Assembly (NCBI GenBank): GCA_022316685.1
Contig: JAKJHU010000075.1
Span: 2,790,501 to 2,854,500, forward strand
DNA from: Progne subis subis
Lineage: Eukaryota; Chordata; Aves; Passeriformes; Hirundinidae
Reading direction: 5' to 3'
Length of the DNA: 64,000 nt
In this document: positions 27,433 through 39,793 of the stretch, one piece after another
Numbering within the stretch: the first letter of the stretch is position 1
How the letters are laid out: every line of letters starts with the position of its first letter
The notes under the pieces: model-generated
Told to the model about the DNA's origin: nothing
Database searches by the model: none
What the model saw: the letters and a program-made list of their open reading frames with translations, nothing else
Position numbers and translations under genes: made by a program

Positions 27433-27493
27433 ATTGTTTGGGGTTTTTTGTTCATTTGTTTTTTTGTTTGGTTTTGTATTTTTTTTTTTTCTG
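27433..27493. repeat. T/G-rich low-complexity tract
   Basis: Irregular T runs with G (ggggttttttgttcatttgt type) ending in a T12 run. Same style as the tracts near 8.9 and 13.5 kb. Confidence 0.85.
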
Positions 27494-27574
27494 CTATGAA
27501 AAGCCTGTTTTTATAAATATGATAAGGAAATTAATTTTAATAATCTTTTCTCAACCCATATCAGGAGACTAGCT

Positions 27575-27843
27575 TGGCTGGGATAGATAGAGCCTTGATG
27601 CAGGAAGGCAGCACATGGGCTGGAAGCAGGAACAGACTGTACAGAAGGAATCTAAATATTTCCCAGGCATATAGAAGTGGTGTCAGGAAAGCTGAAGATC
27701 CATGGAGGTTGAGCAGAAAGGCTCAAATAGACAAAGTTCTGAGCAGCCTGGTCTGACCCCAGAACTACCTCTGCTTTTTGGCAAGGGATTGAACTGCAAA
27801 TATTGTGAGGTCTCTTCCAGCCTTGGCTATTCCCTTCTGCAAT
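27575..27843 (+). mobile_element. CR1 copy with internal deletion: ORF2 linker joined to 3' end
   Basis: The first part (27574-27735) encodes a broken piece of the CR1 ORF2 linker that precedes the reverse transcriptase: a LYRRN-type segment followed by AYRSGVRKAE. After about 27735 the sequence jumps to the CR1 3' region, with gagcagcctggtctgacccc (27742-27761) and gaggtctcttccagccttgg (27807-27826). The reverse-transcriptase body is missing between these parts. The 60-codon plus frame reflects the old ORF2 reading frame, not a working gene. Confidence 0.75.
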
Positions 27844-27845
27844 GA

Positions 27846-30800
27846 AAAGAGGCACTAGCCTGAATTATTTTGACCAGCTAGATGTTTTTTACCTGCCTTG
27901 GGCATCTGATAGATCTCTGTCCATTGAGTCAGAGCAGGGGTTTACCTACATCTCTCTAGAGTCAACAGAAAATATTAAAGGTAACTATATGATGCAGAAA
28001 ATAATAAGAAAAGTTTTCCATACTGTGTACAAGATGACACTTAAGAGACTCAAAGACATTTCAAGTAAACAATACAAAACTAAATTTAGCTATTGTTCCA
28101 TTGTCTTTTCACTTTAGATTGCATTCTTGAAATGCTATCATGTTATCTTTCAGCAAATCTAATTTTGAAATGCACAGCCAGCATAGCAGTGAAGACTAAT
28201 ATAAAGCAAAATGTATTATATCCTCTCTGAATACAGAAAGGCCCCATTGGACTTTTGTTTCATTTATAACTAGATCAAGCCAACTTCAGTTTGTCACAGG
28301 GTCATAAGTCTGAGATATCCTAATAGAGAAAGCTAAATATTTTTGCAAGTATTATTTTTTCCACAGTGATTTTAAATGTTTTCTTAAAGCAATTATTTCC
28401 ACTTCTCTCATCTGTAATTCATCCCATGTGTGGTGAAAAGATGTTTTTCTTCTTTTTTTTTCTTTGTCACTTTTTCTCTTCTTTTCTTCTGCTTCCTTCT
28501 ATTATTTCTAGTCCATAACCTTTTTTTTCCCCAACTCCTCATCTTTGCCTCTTTATCCTTTAAATAGAAAAAAAAGTTATCCTTCTATATATATGCACTC
28601 CTTACACTTCCCTGCTTTGCACTGTCAGTGTCATGGTAATCTAAGGAGGACAAGCATTGTAACTGTGCATGAACAGTGCTTGGTAAAGCTGTGAAATGCT
28701 AAAGAAGAGATGGTATGTTAAATGTGTCGCCTGGGTTGAAACAGAATTATCGTTTTTATTTAAAAATATTGCAAATGAAGTAGTTCCATCAGAGGATTTT
28801 AGATACATCCATCCAAAACTAATGCATAACTAATGTCTTCCACCACAGAATTATGGGGGTTTCAAAAGAAACTGGAAGAACATGCAAAAAGGATAAAAAG
28901 AGTGAAAGAGATGTGAAATACTGTGTCATAGAAAAGATAATTTTAATTTTGCAGTTGAATTCAGAATTCAAACTTTCTCCAGTAAGAGATGAGGAAGGCT
29001 TAGTCTAGACAATTATATGCCAACACAGGCAAAGACTCTGGATCCATACTACATGTGTAGTGCTTCCTCCTCTTGGAAATATTGATTGTGTGTATTGCAG
29101 CAGGGATCCCTGTGGGGAGCCTTTATTGTTAAGTCCTTTGAAAGCTCAGAGAAGTTTCAACCACATGTGGGCTATTTTATTATCTCCAGCTGAGCTCTTT
29201 TCCATCTTTTCTGCACCCATGTCTATTGTTGTAAATGTAATGGATCTGTAACATTTAGTTTTATTTCTGCGTTATGTTGAACTGCACATTTACAAATGGA
29301 TTCATTAGCATCAGGCTTGTGTCTGCAACAAGATTTCCCTGTCACCTCAAAAATAACTTCTTTCAATGTTAATAAATGCATTTTATTACTTTATTTCATT
29401 CTGGAATTTTATTCATTGTCATTTCTGGACAAATAAGTGTTGTATGTTGTCTTTGAGAGGAACAACACTGCTTTTCTCTAGTCCCATAGGTAAATATGTG
29501 CCTACTTTTTATGAAAGATACATTCATATTTTGCCAAGATTGAAAGCATCTTTTGTTTTCTAGAAATGTGAGAATATATATATATTAAAAAAAAAAACCC
29601 AGGGGAAAATTTCATTGGGATCTACTGTTCTATTTGCCATGGAGAAAACTAAATCCTTACACAGTTAGTAAAATTCTAGAAACTGAATCATATTATCCCA
29701 AGTCTTAGTCTGAACTTTGATTTCTGTAAAGAATATTAAATGTATAAAATCAAACGGAGGTTTGAAAGTACTGAAGTTGCTATAGGAGCCCATCAAAACA
29801 CATTCAGACTCCACTACAAATGTCTCCTGGACTCCACACATGAAAGGACAAAATTATACAGACTTTGTTTTAACATTCTGAAACAAATCTTCTAACCTTG
29901 AGCAAACAAAACCTAAGTAATTAATATGACTTTAATATTACTGAAATTTAGAAATTCCCAACTTCTCTCTAGGTTCTTCTTATTATTAAACATACAAAAA
30001 AAAATCTCTTTGTGGGTAGATAAAAACATATTACTCTACCAGGACTATAGACATGCACAGCCCCTAGCATTGGAAGGGTGTATGGGTAAACTATTCTCCC
30101 ATACAATTCATTGCAAATCTCGTGCTGGTTTGGCATTTTTAACCCGGGGCCTTCTGAATGGGTGAAACAATAAACATGTTAAGCAGCACTGTTGATCTAG
30201 AAATGGTACACTGTATCCTCATATTTAAATGTTCCAGTTACAAAGAGGCATTAGGTGGTCCAGGACCTTTTCAGCTTAAATTTCTGAATTGCTATTATGA
30301 CATAAAATTATCAGTAGCTGACAGTTGTTTAAAAGTCCAGGTAAACCTAAATACCTCAAATATAATTACATTCCTGTCAATATAATCTAAAACCAAAATA
30401 ATTTTATGGTCATTTTGTTATGGCATCAAAGGGAATTATGATTTTGACCAGATATGATCCTATGCACATGTCACGTTTTAGCAGCAGTAGGAATGCTCTA
30501 TGGTTTCATGAATTCATACATGAATTAAAATACAACTTCATTCTGTAGATTTCTTTTTCTTCTGATAGGTATTTTGCAGGTATTTTTGTCATCCTAGAGG
30601 TGTTGTAACACATTTGTTCATAGACTTAGAAATATTTTGGGGATTTCAAAATACATGATGGTAAAGAAAGATCGGTTTTAGTCATTCAGTAGCCATATTA
30701 GTACTTTTCTTCATTATTTGTATCTGATCAAAGAAGTGTGACCGTAAGAGAAGTCAGGTTGAATTTAAAAATGTAGAAAAGTACAATTAAGAGTTTTCTC

Positions 30801-32116
30801 TACTAGCTCCAATTAAGAAACAAATTGAATATGGTATACTTTGGTTTGTGAAATTATACAACAACAAGAAAGTGAAAATCAGGTGGTACTAAATAGAAAA
30901 TGGATTTGTAAATGAAAACTAGGCCATCAGAAATAGAAATGAAAATTCTAAGTACTTCTGCCTCATTTAATTCTCAGACCAATACTGGGACAATTTGTAT
31001 TAGCTGTCACTTGTGAGGATAACAGGGATTCAAATCCTTTAAAGCAGCAAGGAGAAGGGAATTTTAAGAAAACTTTGTCAAGGAGTTCTGAGATACAATA
31101 CTAATTTCTTGTGATTGCATAAATGTTGAAAGAACCAGTGGTTTCTGGGGTTAGGATTTCTTACACTGACATACAAACTGTTCTATCTGTGATATTACAA
31201 ATAATTTTTGTAATTTTTTATCTTCTCAGAAAAGTACAGCAATACCTACAGAAGCTCCTGAAAAGAAGTTGCCCCTACTTTTCAACACTCTTGGACAAAT
31301 TGCATCTTCATTTGAGGATGGTTTCTTGTAATTTATTGTTCTCTCAATGTGATATAAAGACAGCAACAAGAGACCTATCATTCAAATCCATCTCTTCTTA
31401 GAAGAAAAAATTTAGTGTAATTTGTTTAAAGACATTATTTCTTATATTTTTGAAGTTACTGTAGTTGCATTTTGGAACAGGACTTTTGGGGAAGAACACA
31501 TTAAAATCAAATGGACCCTATTTCAAATATTGATCCAAATAAGGTATCACTGACAATATTATTAATTTTGCACTATGTTAAGAATGCTTAACTTTACTAA
31601 TAAAATGGTGCCACACATATTACCTATGGAACAGAAGATTTTTATCCATGATACATTACAAACACAAGGTCAAATGCTGTTTATGTTCATCTTTCTGTAA
31701 ACTCTAATTTCCCTAAGACCAAATAAAACCAGAGTTGTTTTGATTTTTTTTCTTCTGTTCACATATTTTTTCTTCTGTTCTTCTGTTTTTTCAAATTTTT
31801 AAAGCAATTTGTAATAATTTTCTACTTTCTTCCATCCTACATTAAACATGCTATGTAATAAACTCATTTTGGGATGATCAGTCATTTCCCTCAAAATAAA
31901 TTCTTTTGAATTAGCAAAGCAGTCACATACCATATTTTAGATGGAAGACATGTAATAACAAATCTTTCTCAGCATCACTTAAATGATAAGCAGTCATACT
32001 CTGAAGTTATTTATGGCTCTGTGTATGCACAAGTGTGAAATCTGGAAAGAGAATTTTAGTTTTGTCTATGAGGTTTCTGGCTCATATATATTTTTACCTT
32101 TATGCTGGGAATTAAA
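27846..32116. other. AT-rich unique DNA, no gene seen
   Basis: A pyrimidine-rich stretch lies at 28443-28500. A roughly 20-bp tandem duplication built on tttttcttctgttc lies at 31744-31780. Frames up to 92 codons (27842-28117, 31123-31401) have no recognisable domain. No other repeat family is seen. Confidence 0.55.
28443..28500. repeat. Polypyrimidine (T/C) tract
   Basis: The plus strand is nearly all T and C (tcttcttttctt-type) with a few interruptions. It could adopt an intramolecular triplex in principle; no function is implied. Confidence 0.8.
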
Positions 32117-32152
32117 ACAAAACAAAATAAAACATAACAAAACAAAACAACT
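32111..32152. repeat. (AAAAC)n short tandem repeat
   Basis: AAAAC units with a few substitutions (aaaat, cataac). It has the same motif family as the long A/C tracts elsewhere in the window. Confidence 0.85.
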
Positions 32153-32459
32153 GTTTTGTATCTACACAATACTGGCCTCATGCATCTCTTCTGGAAACCA
32201 CATTGACATTTTTTTATCCTTTACATTTACTAGTTCATGGCTAAAGAGGATTTGAATAGGAACAGACACTGGGGAACAAACCTCAGAACAGAGAAGTCCT
32301 GGCTGGCACAGCACCTTGGGCCAGGTGACCTCCCAATCTCACTTCCCACTTATATTGTTCTGTACTTCTAAGAAAACTCTACCATTTTCTATAGTCTTGG
32401 GGAATCTACCCAGCCCTGACTTTACCCCTAAAGCTCAAAGTAGCTTTCCTAAGCACTGA

Positions 32460-32637
32460 AACTAGTTGTCTGCTTGGGATGGAGTTAAGTTTTTTCATAT
32501 GATGTTTTATGTTTTCCTGTTAAATTGCCTTTATTTTGACCCATTATGTGTCTTCTCACTTTACCCCTTTGTACTCTGTCCACCATAACACTGCAGGGGG
32601 GTGAGAGAGTGGCTGGGTGGGGACTGGGCTAATCTAT
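32460..32637 (+). mobile_element. Internally deleted ERVL-like LTR remnant, plus strand
   Basis: The left part, cttgggatggagttaag (32474-32490), matches the 5' end of a common avian ERVL-like LTR. At about 32518 it jumps to the R/U5 part: ctgttaaattgcctttattt (32517-32536), gacccattatgtgtcttctc (32538-32557), then the gtgagagagtggctgggtgg segment (32601-32620). Most of U3 with the promoter is missing. The same family appears on the opposite strand at 40.2 kb, where the same landmarks are found in reverse complement. Confidence 0.6.
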
Positions 32638-32639
32638 AG

Positions 32640-35570
32640 GGAGATCTGGAATAGCTGCCAGCAGAGAATGAATGACATGAGAGGGGAAAAATTATAGAAC
32701 CTGACACTATAGATGCTCCTGGCTTTCAATGGGCTGTTAGTAGCTGCCAAATTTACTACTGAAATCCCAACTTTCTTTGCAGAGAATCCCAATTATATTC
32801 TTCAAGAGTAAGCACTGAAGAGGAACTATTTTTAAGGACCAGTCAAGTGATTCATCACTCTGTGACACTGCAAAACATAAAATCTTAGCTAGGAATCTCT
32901 GTTTTGCCAAGTATACAAGAAACACAACAGTGAGAAAGGATCAACCAACAGTACACAACAGAAAAAACCATTGTGAGTTATCTCCTTAAATCTCTTTTTA
33001 CCTATCAAAGAGCAGTACTGTCTTGCTTCTCAGTGACTGAAGTTTCAGGAAATCTTTCTAGTAGTTGTGCTGCATTTGGGAAATATTTTACTTCTTCAAT
33101 CTGTAAGTCGTAACCTACTCTATATGAGTAATACACAATTCTCATTATATTTAATTGTCTGGCTCCCAGAGGGCTTCTTAAGCTATGTAGTGTCTATCTA
33201 GGCCAATAGAGTGCTCATCTGGTTTAGACTTCCTAGCAATTCTTAGGAATTCTTGATGTGCCGTCAAGGTGTCTTGAAAACCTCAGCTGATTATCCAGTA
33301 GGCTGTACTTTTTCCCTAGGTTACGACTGAACCAACATCCCATTGTGGGGTTTCTACATCTCCTGCAAAAAGTAGCACTTGAGAAGTTGATTGGATAAAT
33401 AAAGTTCTACACCACAGAGGATACCCTCTTCACAATACTGACTATATATCCAGTGCTTTAACTATTAAAAGTTAGACTTTCAGAAAGAAAACATATCAAA
33501 TAATAATAAAGATCTTTAAAAAAATCTTTCAGTATACACACCATCTTTCAAGAAAAACTGTTTCTTTCAAATAAAAACAAATTTCTTTCTCACCTCCGTT
33601 TTTTATTACCTCCTGTACTTTGACTTCCACTTACAGAATTAGCAGCTGACATGAACAGTGAAGCACAGATACGTTAATCTACAAATGGAATACCTTAAAC
33701 TATTGTTTCAAAATTGTATTAATATTTTCCAGCTGTGTTTCAGTTTATTTATGAAAAGTGAGGAGAAACTTTGCCGGTCTTCCATTTGTTCCTATCAAAA
33801 TCCTTCAAATAACCCTGGTGAGCAAAATCATATCAAAACAAACTATTGAGAAGATAGTTTTAATTTTTTTCCTCACATTGCTTGGAATTTAATATACTCT
33901 TAAGGCACTAAATGCAACAGCTTGTGAACAATTTATGAAATAAATGTACTTTCTTCTTGAGAATAAAGCTATAATTCTAAAAATTTGATAATTTTTTCAC
34001 CCTCTCTGTGACATTTGTCATCCTATAGCTATAGCAACTTAATGCTTTTTCATTGTCCATTCTCTCAAGAGTGAAATCAGGATGGACATGTTTGTTGTCA
34101 TGGCAGCAAAACACTACATGTGTTTTAACCTAAACAGATGGAGAGAGCGTAAATCCCTGGATTATTTGGTTTTGGAGAGCTTTGTGGTGCTTCACTTAGC
34201 TATAAGTTTCTACATAAAAAATAAAGTGGAATATTTCCTTGCTCTTGAATGCTAAAGAAACCTGAGCTCAGCTTGTACTTGCCCTGAGTGCTGGCATATA
34301 GTTTGTTGCTGCATTTTCTCCTTTTAGGACAGGCAATGAAACTTTTTGCATTAAATTTGTTGTTTAGAAGGTGAGATAATTTTTATAGGAAGCTTTGCCA
34401 CAATAGAAAAACTTTCAGTCTGTAATAATATAGTAGTTTACAAAAGGAAATTTGTGTGATTTATGGTAACCTGAGAAGTAAGACTGAGTACCTAATACCA
34501 GTTACCTTAAAAGGACTGCCCAGCTGGTGAAACAACTGCGTCAGGCAACAGGAAAACTGAAGAGTGATCTTTCTTTAAATACTGCCTCTTCATCTCACAG
34601 TAAAATATATGTCTCAGGTAGCATTCATCTTTCTTTGTGGTCCTGTTCCCTGCAGCATATCTGCCTACTGGGTTGCTCAGCCATGTTAGGAAACCATGTG
34701 CTTAACCTTTAACAACAAACAGCAGACATGCATTGGAATTAGATGAAATCATTGAAATTTAATGACAATTTGGTACAATCTGCTGAAATCACCAAACCAG
34801 TTTTTCTCTTACTTATTCTTACTCTTCCCTAAGTTAATGCGATGTTTCTGAAGAGCACAAAGTGAGTTTCAAGTTTTGCACTTGCCTGAACTGTATTAGA
34901 CCCCTTTTCAATTTTTATAATCGTATTTCAGTTATTCTGGAGTTGTAACGTGCACAACACTATTTTGTCTTCAGGAATTATAATTAGGCAGTTCCCTGTA
35001 GACAGGGCACTATTGAGAACTGAATCCATCTGAATGGATAAGGACAGGATTCACCCCACTTCTTGTGCAGAAAAATAAGGTAGTTATGTCCTGTGCAAGA
35101 GACTGTGACTCCTAAAGTACCTGCAGGTAATTTCTACAATCTCTCCCTGTAGCTTTCTCTGCAGGAAAGCAATAATGCTCTGAACTGGCCCAGAATGAAA
35201 ATATTGAGAAGGCACAGTCTAGAACATTACACATTTCTTTGCCAAATACCAAAGACCTCTGTTGAACATCCTTCTAGCTTCCTCTCTCTCCTTCGTCTAA
35301 CCCAAATATAGCAGGAAATAAAAGGATCTCATAAAGTTGAGAGCAGCTTGTGTGCTGAGATTAGTAGTGATGAAGTAGGCACTTTACTACTAACCACTTT
35401 AAGACAGCCTCAACTGCAATTAGAAATTCTATAGATGGAGGACATAAAGATATTCAACCTTGTAGAAACAGCTTAAAATTTGTATTGAAGGAGGAAATTC
35501 AATAAAAGAGTGACATTCTCTGTGGTTTCTACTTTATTTCCAGTATTTCTGTAATGGCAAATTGAGGACT

Positions 35571-35572
<2 letters not shown>
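32640..35572. other. AT-rich unique DNA, no gene seen
   Basis: Frames are 63 codons or shorter and unrecognised. No repeat family is visible. Confidence 0.55.

Positions 35573-35618
<46 letters not shown>
35573..35618. repeat. Poly-T run of 46 bp
   Basis: Uninterrupted T46 on the plus strand, flanked by gaggactaa and gatttgc. It could be a retroposed poly-A tail in minus orientation, but no recognisable element body precedes it on either side. Confidence 0.95.
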
Positions 35619-35619
<1 letters not shown>

Positions 35620-35859
35620 ATTTGCTATTACCTAGTACTGAGTATATTGCAAGTAACACTTTTTTACAAAGGCTTTAATATTATTGTTTGCAGCATAGTA
35701 TTATATCAATGGTTGGTATTTTCTGCCATAAAAGAAACTTAGAAGAAAATATGTATCAAATAAAATCCTGGAAATTAACATTAAAATTCCAGGCATTTTT
35801 GCTCCTCCTATGTATTTATTTTGTCTACTGACAATATCAGCTAATTAGAACTGTTAGAC
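35619..35859. other. Unique DNA between poly-T run and GC-richer block
   Basis: AT-rich, no feature seen. Confidence 0.5.
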
Positions 35860-37570
35860 CAACTGCCCTGAGCAGAGATGAGGTCAGGGGCTGTGGGCAG
35901 GGTAGGGGAACCCTGGCAGACCTGGCATGGACAATTAGTATGGTGCTGCCCTCAAGACCCTGCCAACAAATTCTGCTGCCAGCAAAGTGTGTCCTCACAG
36001 CTCACAAGTGCTGGGTTTCGATGTTACTCATGAGCACCTTCCAGTTTCTGCCTGTGAACAAGGTAGTGCTGTTTGTGAGGCCCTAGCAGCAGGAATCATG
36101 GGGCAGGACAAGGTAGGGAGTCTGTGGAGCCATGAGTGCTTCCTGAGAGGGATGAGCTTTCTTAGAAAACAGGTCCACAGTCCTGTGGGTCATTGTATTT
36201 CCCTGCAAGGCTGCCTGCTCTGCAGTGAAATCAGTAAGTGCTGGAAGGTGGATACTGGTGTGCATACTGGTGTGCTACTTGGTCTCTTTGAGGAGACCAC
36301 CAGTATGCTTTCTGTGTCCATGTTTGGAGCAGAAAGGTTTTTGCTCATTCCCTTCCCAGATTTGAAGCAAATTGTGATGTCTTCAGAGATTCAGCTTGAT
36401 TAATTTAGCCAAGCCTCTGAAGACATTCAGGGCACTTTGTGGGGAGAGGCAGGGGATACCAATTCCTCACTGACGTGTCTGTAATCTTCCTAGGCTAAGA
36501 TCCCCATACTTCTTTTTGATAAAATATATGGGGTCCAGTAGGAGAGATAAAGAGACAGATCAGCCTCAGTGCTAGACTGTTGGTGAGGTGCTTCTTAAGA
36601 GCATTAACTTAGGATATGTCAAGCACAGAGAAGAGCCTGAAAGAAACTTTATCTCCTGGGATCAGGGAGATGGCCAGTTATGCAGGTAGTAGGCAGCAGG
36701 GTTTCTACCTCTCTCCTAAATCCATCAGCCCTGTTGCTGTGCTCCTATAAGTGCACTGGTTAAGGCAAGGCTTGTTTTGCTGGGGAAGAGGCATGGACAT
36801 GGGCATGGCTATGGGGTCTGTGTAGGTCAGGGCTGCATCTTATGGGGCTGTACTCAGCTGCAGATCTCAGGTCTGTTGTGGTTGGGTGAGGACATGGTAC
36901 ACACAGGGATCATCACATTCGGTGTGGCCATTATGTAATTACATTCCTGGGTTACAGTCCTCAGGTGGAGGAGAGCTACCACATTCAGGAGGTGTCTCGG
37001 CAGCAGGCATGGCTGGGGTGGTGGCACAGCCAGGCCACCACTCATACAAGGCAGCACTGGCACTGCAGGACTGTGGTGGGGAAAATGGCCCCAAGAGGAT
37101 CCTAAAGATATCCTTGGTCTCTGGGTTACCCCTTTCTACAGGAAGCATGAGGATCTTGCAATGAGGAAGGAGAGTGTAACTCCTCAGCTAGAGCTGCCCA
37201 AGAAGAGGACAAAGGAGCAGGTGGGTGTGAGAAGGGATCCCTCAGTGCTGGGGTTGGCCCAACAGGAGCAATTGCAGGGTGATATCCCCTGGCTGCTCCC
37301 CTTTTCTCTAGAAGTGACAGTGGTAGGATGGGTCAGGCTGGGAAGGTCTCTGGGGTGAAGATCCCAGGAGAAGCTGATCAAAAGACCTGTTGGTGCCGTC
37401 AGGATCGGCCTGCCCAAAAGGTGACAGTTTAATGAATAATATACTGGTAGAGATCTGGAACTCTGCTTTCAGGAACTGGACCCAGGGAGATAAATAACAG
37501 TTCATTTTATGATTGCAGATGTCACTGGGCAAAGTAGCAGAAAGCAATCCAAATGAGGGCAAAGGCTATT
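35860..37570. other. GC-richer block of unknown origin
   Basis: This 1.7-kb block is clearly richer in G and C than the DNA on either side. It contains a plus-strand frame of 138 codons (35987-36403, rich in Cys, Ser and His, no recognised domain). It also contains a stop-free plus frame of 140 codons between stops at 36936 and 37356. The second frame holds a charged stretch (KHEDLAMRKES then LPKKRTKEQ) bounded by an acceptor-like tctacag at 37135-37141 and a donor-like cag/gtgggt at 37218-37226. I do not recognise a gene or a repeat family. It could be an eroded retroelement 5' part, a pseudogene, an isolated exon, or simply GC-rich unique DNA. Confidence 0.45.
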
Positions 37571-39379
37571 ATGGTTTTGCTTTTGCCCCACTATGAATAT
37601 TTCACTATTCATCCGTTCTGAGAAAATTCCCTCATGTATCTTAAGTGCAAACTGACTGAGCATTCAGGGGAGCCACTTAAATTGAAACCATTCTTTAGCT
37701 CATAATGTAACCAGATGATACATCAAACATTTTTGCTTATTGATGCAGGATTTTGAACATGAAGGTTTGTTCCATCTTCACCAATTATCAATCTATCAAT
37801 TCAGCCTGAACACCCACACGGGGTAATGTTATATTCTGCCTTAAATTTCTGTCACTGTCGTAGAGGAAAGTGCTAAAAAACCTTCTATTCTCAATCTGAA
37901 AACTTTTATGTACTTCAAAGATAAGAACACTTCATTATGTTCACAAAAAGTAAAGTGTCCTACTATGATATGAACTCTTTTAATATTATGATTAAGTGAA
38001 GCTTAACATGAGTTTCAAATGAATAAAAGCACTTGCTGATGTCAGTTCATTTTTCATATTTAACCCTCTTCAAGTCCCCAGTTCTCACAGAAAATGCTTA
38101 CAACTTTAAAAAGATCAGATTTTATTTCATAGCATGTCATAGAATTACACTGAGTTGTATTTCTTGAAATGAAACATTTAAGTCATTAAGCTGACATTAG
38201 AAATAAATAATTTTCAATTTACTGTGCATAAGACCACCCTCTCTTTTGTGCAGAGGAGGAAGCTTAAAGGCTCTCTTGAACTTTGCATTTCTAGACTCTC
38301 TGGAACAGCTTTGCAGTGACACAGAACATGTCTGGCACTATCCTGTGCATTTATACAAATGACTTTAAGTGGATCTTAGACAGGAAGAAAATTTCACTAT
38401 GCATGAGGTCTTCACAGGTCTTCACCCTAACTAGATTGTGCAGACATATTTTGTCACCTTTTTGTCAGTAATTTTGTCACACTAATGAGAGAAAGTGAGA
38501 GAACATTTCTGGGCTTAAACTAAACCTTATTTGTACTCTACCTACTTATAAAATTCAAATTATTTTTTCCATTTGCTAGATACCAATCTAAATAGACTTT
38601 AACTAAGAAATAAGAAAGCGTTGTCCCTTTCTGTGGGGCGAGATTTGTAAAGACATAGCAATCTCTTTTCTTGGTTGTACCTTTTCCTTTTAACAGTTTT
38701 CTCCCCTTCATAATCCTGACATTCATATCTCCTGCTGCCCCAGAGTCCCTTGCCAAGAATATGCTACAGCTGCATCTCCTAAATTTTTTCCATTTTCCTA
38801 TGCTCATTCTTTAGAGAACCACTTTGATGTCATATAATCATATCTGTTATAGTCATGCCTAAAAGTTAACTGAAAGGGAGTTTAATAGTACCAAAGCTAA
38901 AACTGTGTGCAGTGCAAATATTTAGGAATTATGTGAGTAAAATTTGCCTGCTGCTTAAACATATGTCTTTGCTACCTGTCTATATTCCCTTTATGTACCA
39001 TGCAAAAAAATGGGGATTTAATCTCATTCTGAAAAAGACCTCTGAAAGAGGTGAATCAGAGGCTGTGGTGCCTGTATCTTTCTGATGAGCAGACTGTCAA
39101 TCAAAGGAGAGTAACTCAGTTATATTCAATGTCTAGAGGCAAGATGCCTGTCGTTAGGTGAGATGAATTTCTCCCCTGCTGACTTGGATCAGGTCCACTC
39201 GAGCAGTGAGACTGAAATTTCTCATGTGACATCTCACGAAATTTCAGGTTGTACTATGTACCAGTCATAGTTTCAACAAAATATGCAGGTTTTATTTTGT
39301 TTTGACCTTGTCAGTGCAATTCTGTGCTTATTAATCAGAGACATGTGTTTTGCTGTTTAAATCAAATATTTTGATTTCA
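37571..39379. other. AT-rich unique DNA, no gene seen
   Basis: A minus-strand frame at 38538-38807 (89 codons, basic) has no recognised domain. No repeat family is recognised. Confidence 0.5.
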
Positions 39380-39793
39380 CTGTTGCTCATGAGACCTACT
39401 TAGAGAGAAAATGCCATCACAACGCTCTTGGGATGGGAAAAATAATGTTGGCTGTGTCAATGTCTTTCCATGTGAAGATTTTAGAGCTGAGTTCTCAAAT
39501 GCCCACGTGCATAGTAAGGGTAGAATCTGTGATTGGGATACGCAAAGCAATCACATGGAGACGAGAGATTTCATAGAGCAGAGTTGTTCCTCCAAGAGAG
39601 CTAAGGCCGAGAACCCCTCTGCCTGTTTATTTCTTACTTTTTATACATTTGTGGGTCTGGCTGTGGATTGGCTTTTGGAGTTATCACCTCCCAGCTGAAT
39701 GGCCCGACCAGCTGTCAGTTACAATTGTTTTCAGGTTAGAAATATGCAAACAAAGGACAGAGAATGAAAACCAAAGGATTTGTTTATGTTACA
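39380..39793 (-). mobile_element. Probable retroviral LTR with tightly spaced TATA and AATAAA, minus strand
   Basis: On the minus strand the block starts tgtaacataaac (complement of the sequence ending at 39793) and runs through a U3-like segment. A TATAAAAAG promoter element follows (complement of 39636-39644), and AATAAA comes only about 7 bp later (complement of 39626-39631). A GC-richer R/U5-like part follows. Close spacing of TATA and AATAAA is known from alpharetrovirus-type LTRs. The left end is uncertain (a tgttgctc near 39380 is a possible terminus) and no target duplication was found. The 95-codon plus frame over it is antisense. Confidence 0.5.
39636..39644 (-). promoter_or_regulatory. 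TATA-like element of the 39.4-kb LTR
   Basis: Reads TATAAAAAG on the minus strand, immediately upstream of an AATAAA at 39626-39631. The pairing supports an LTR U3/R border here. Confidence 0.45.
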
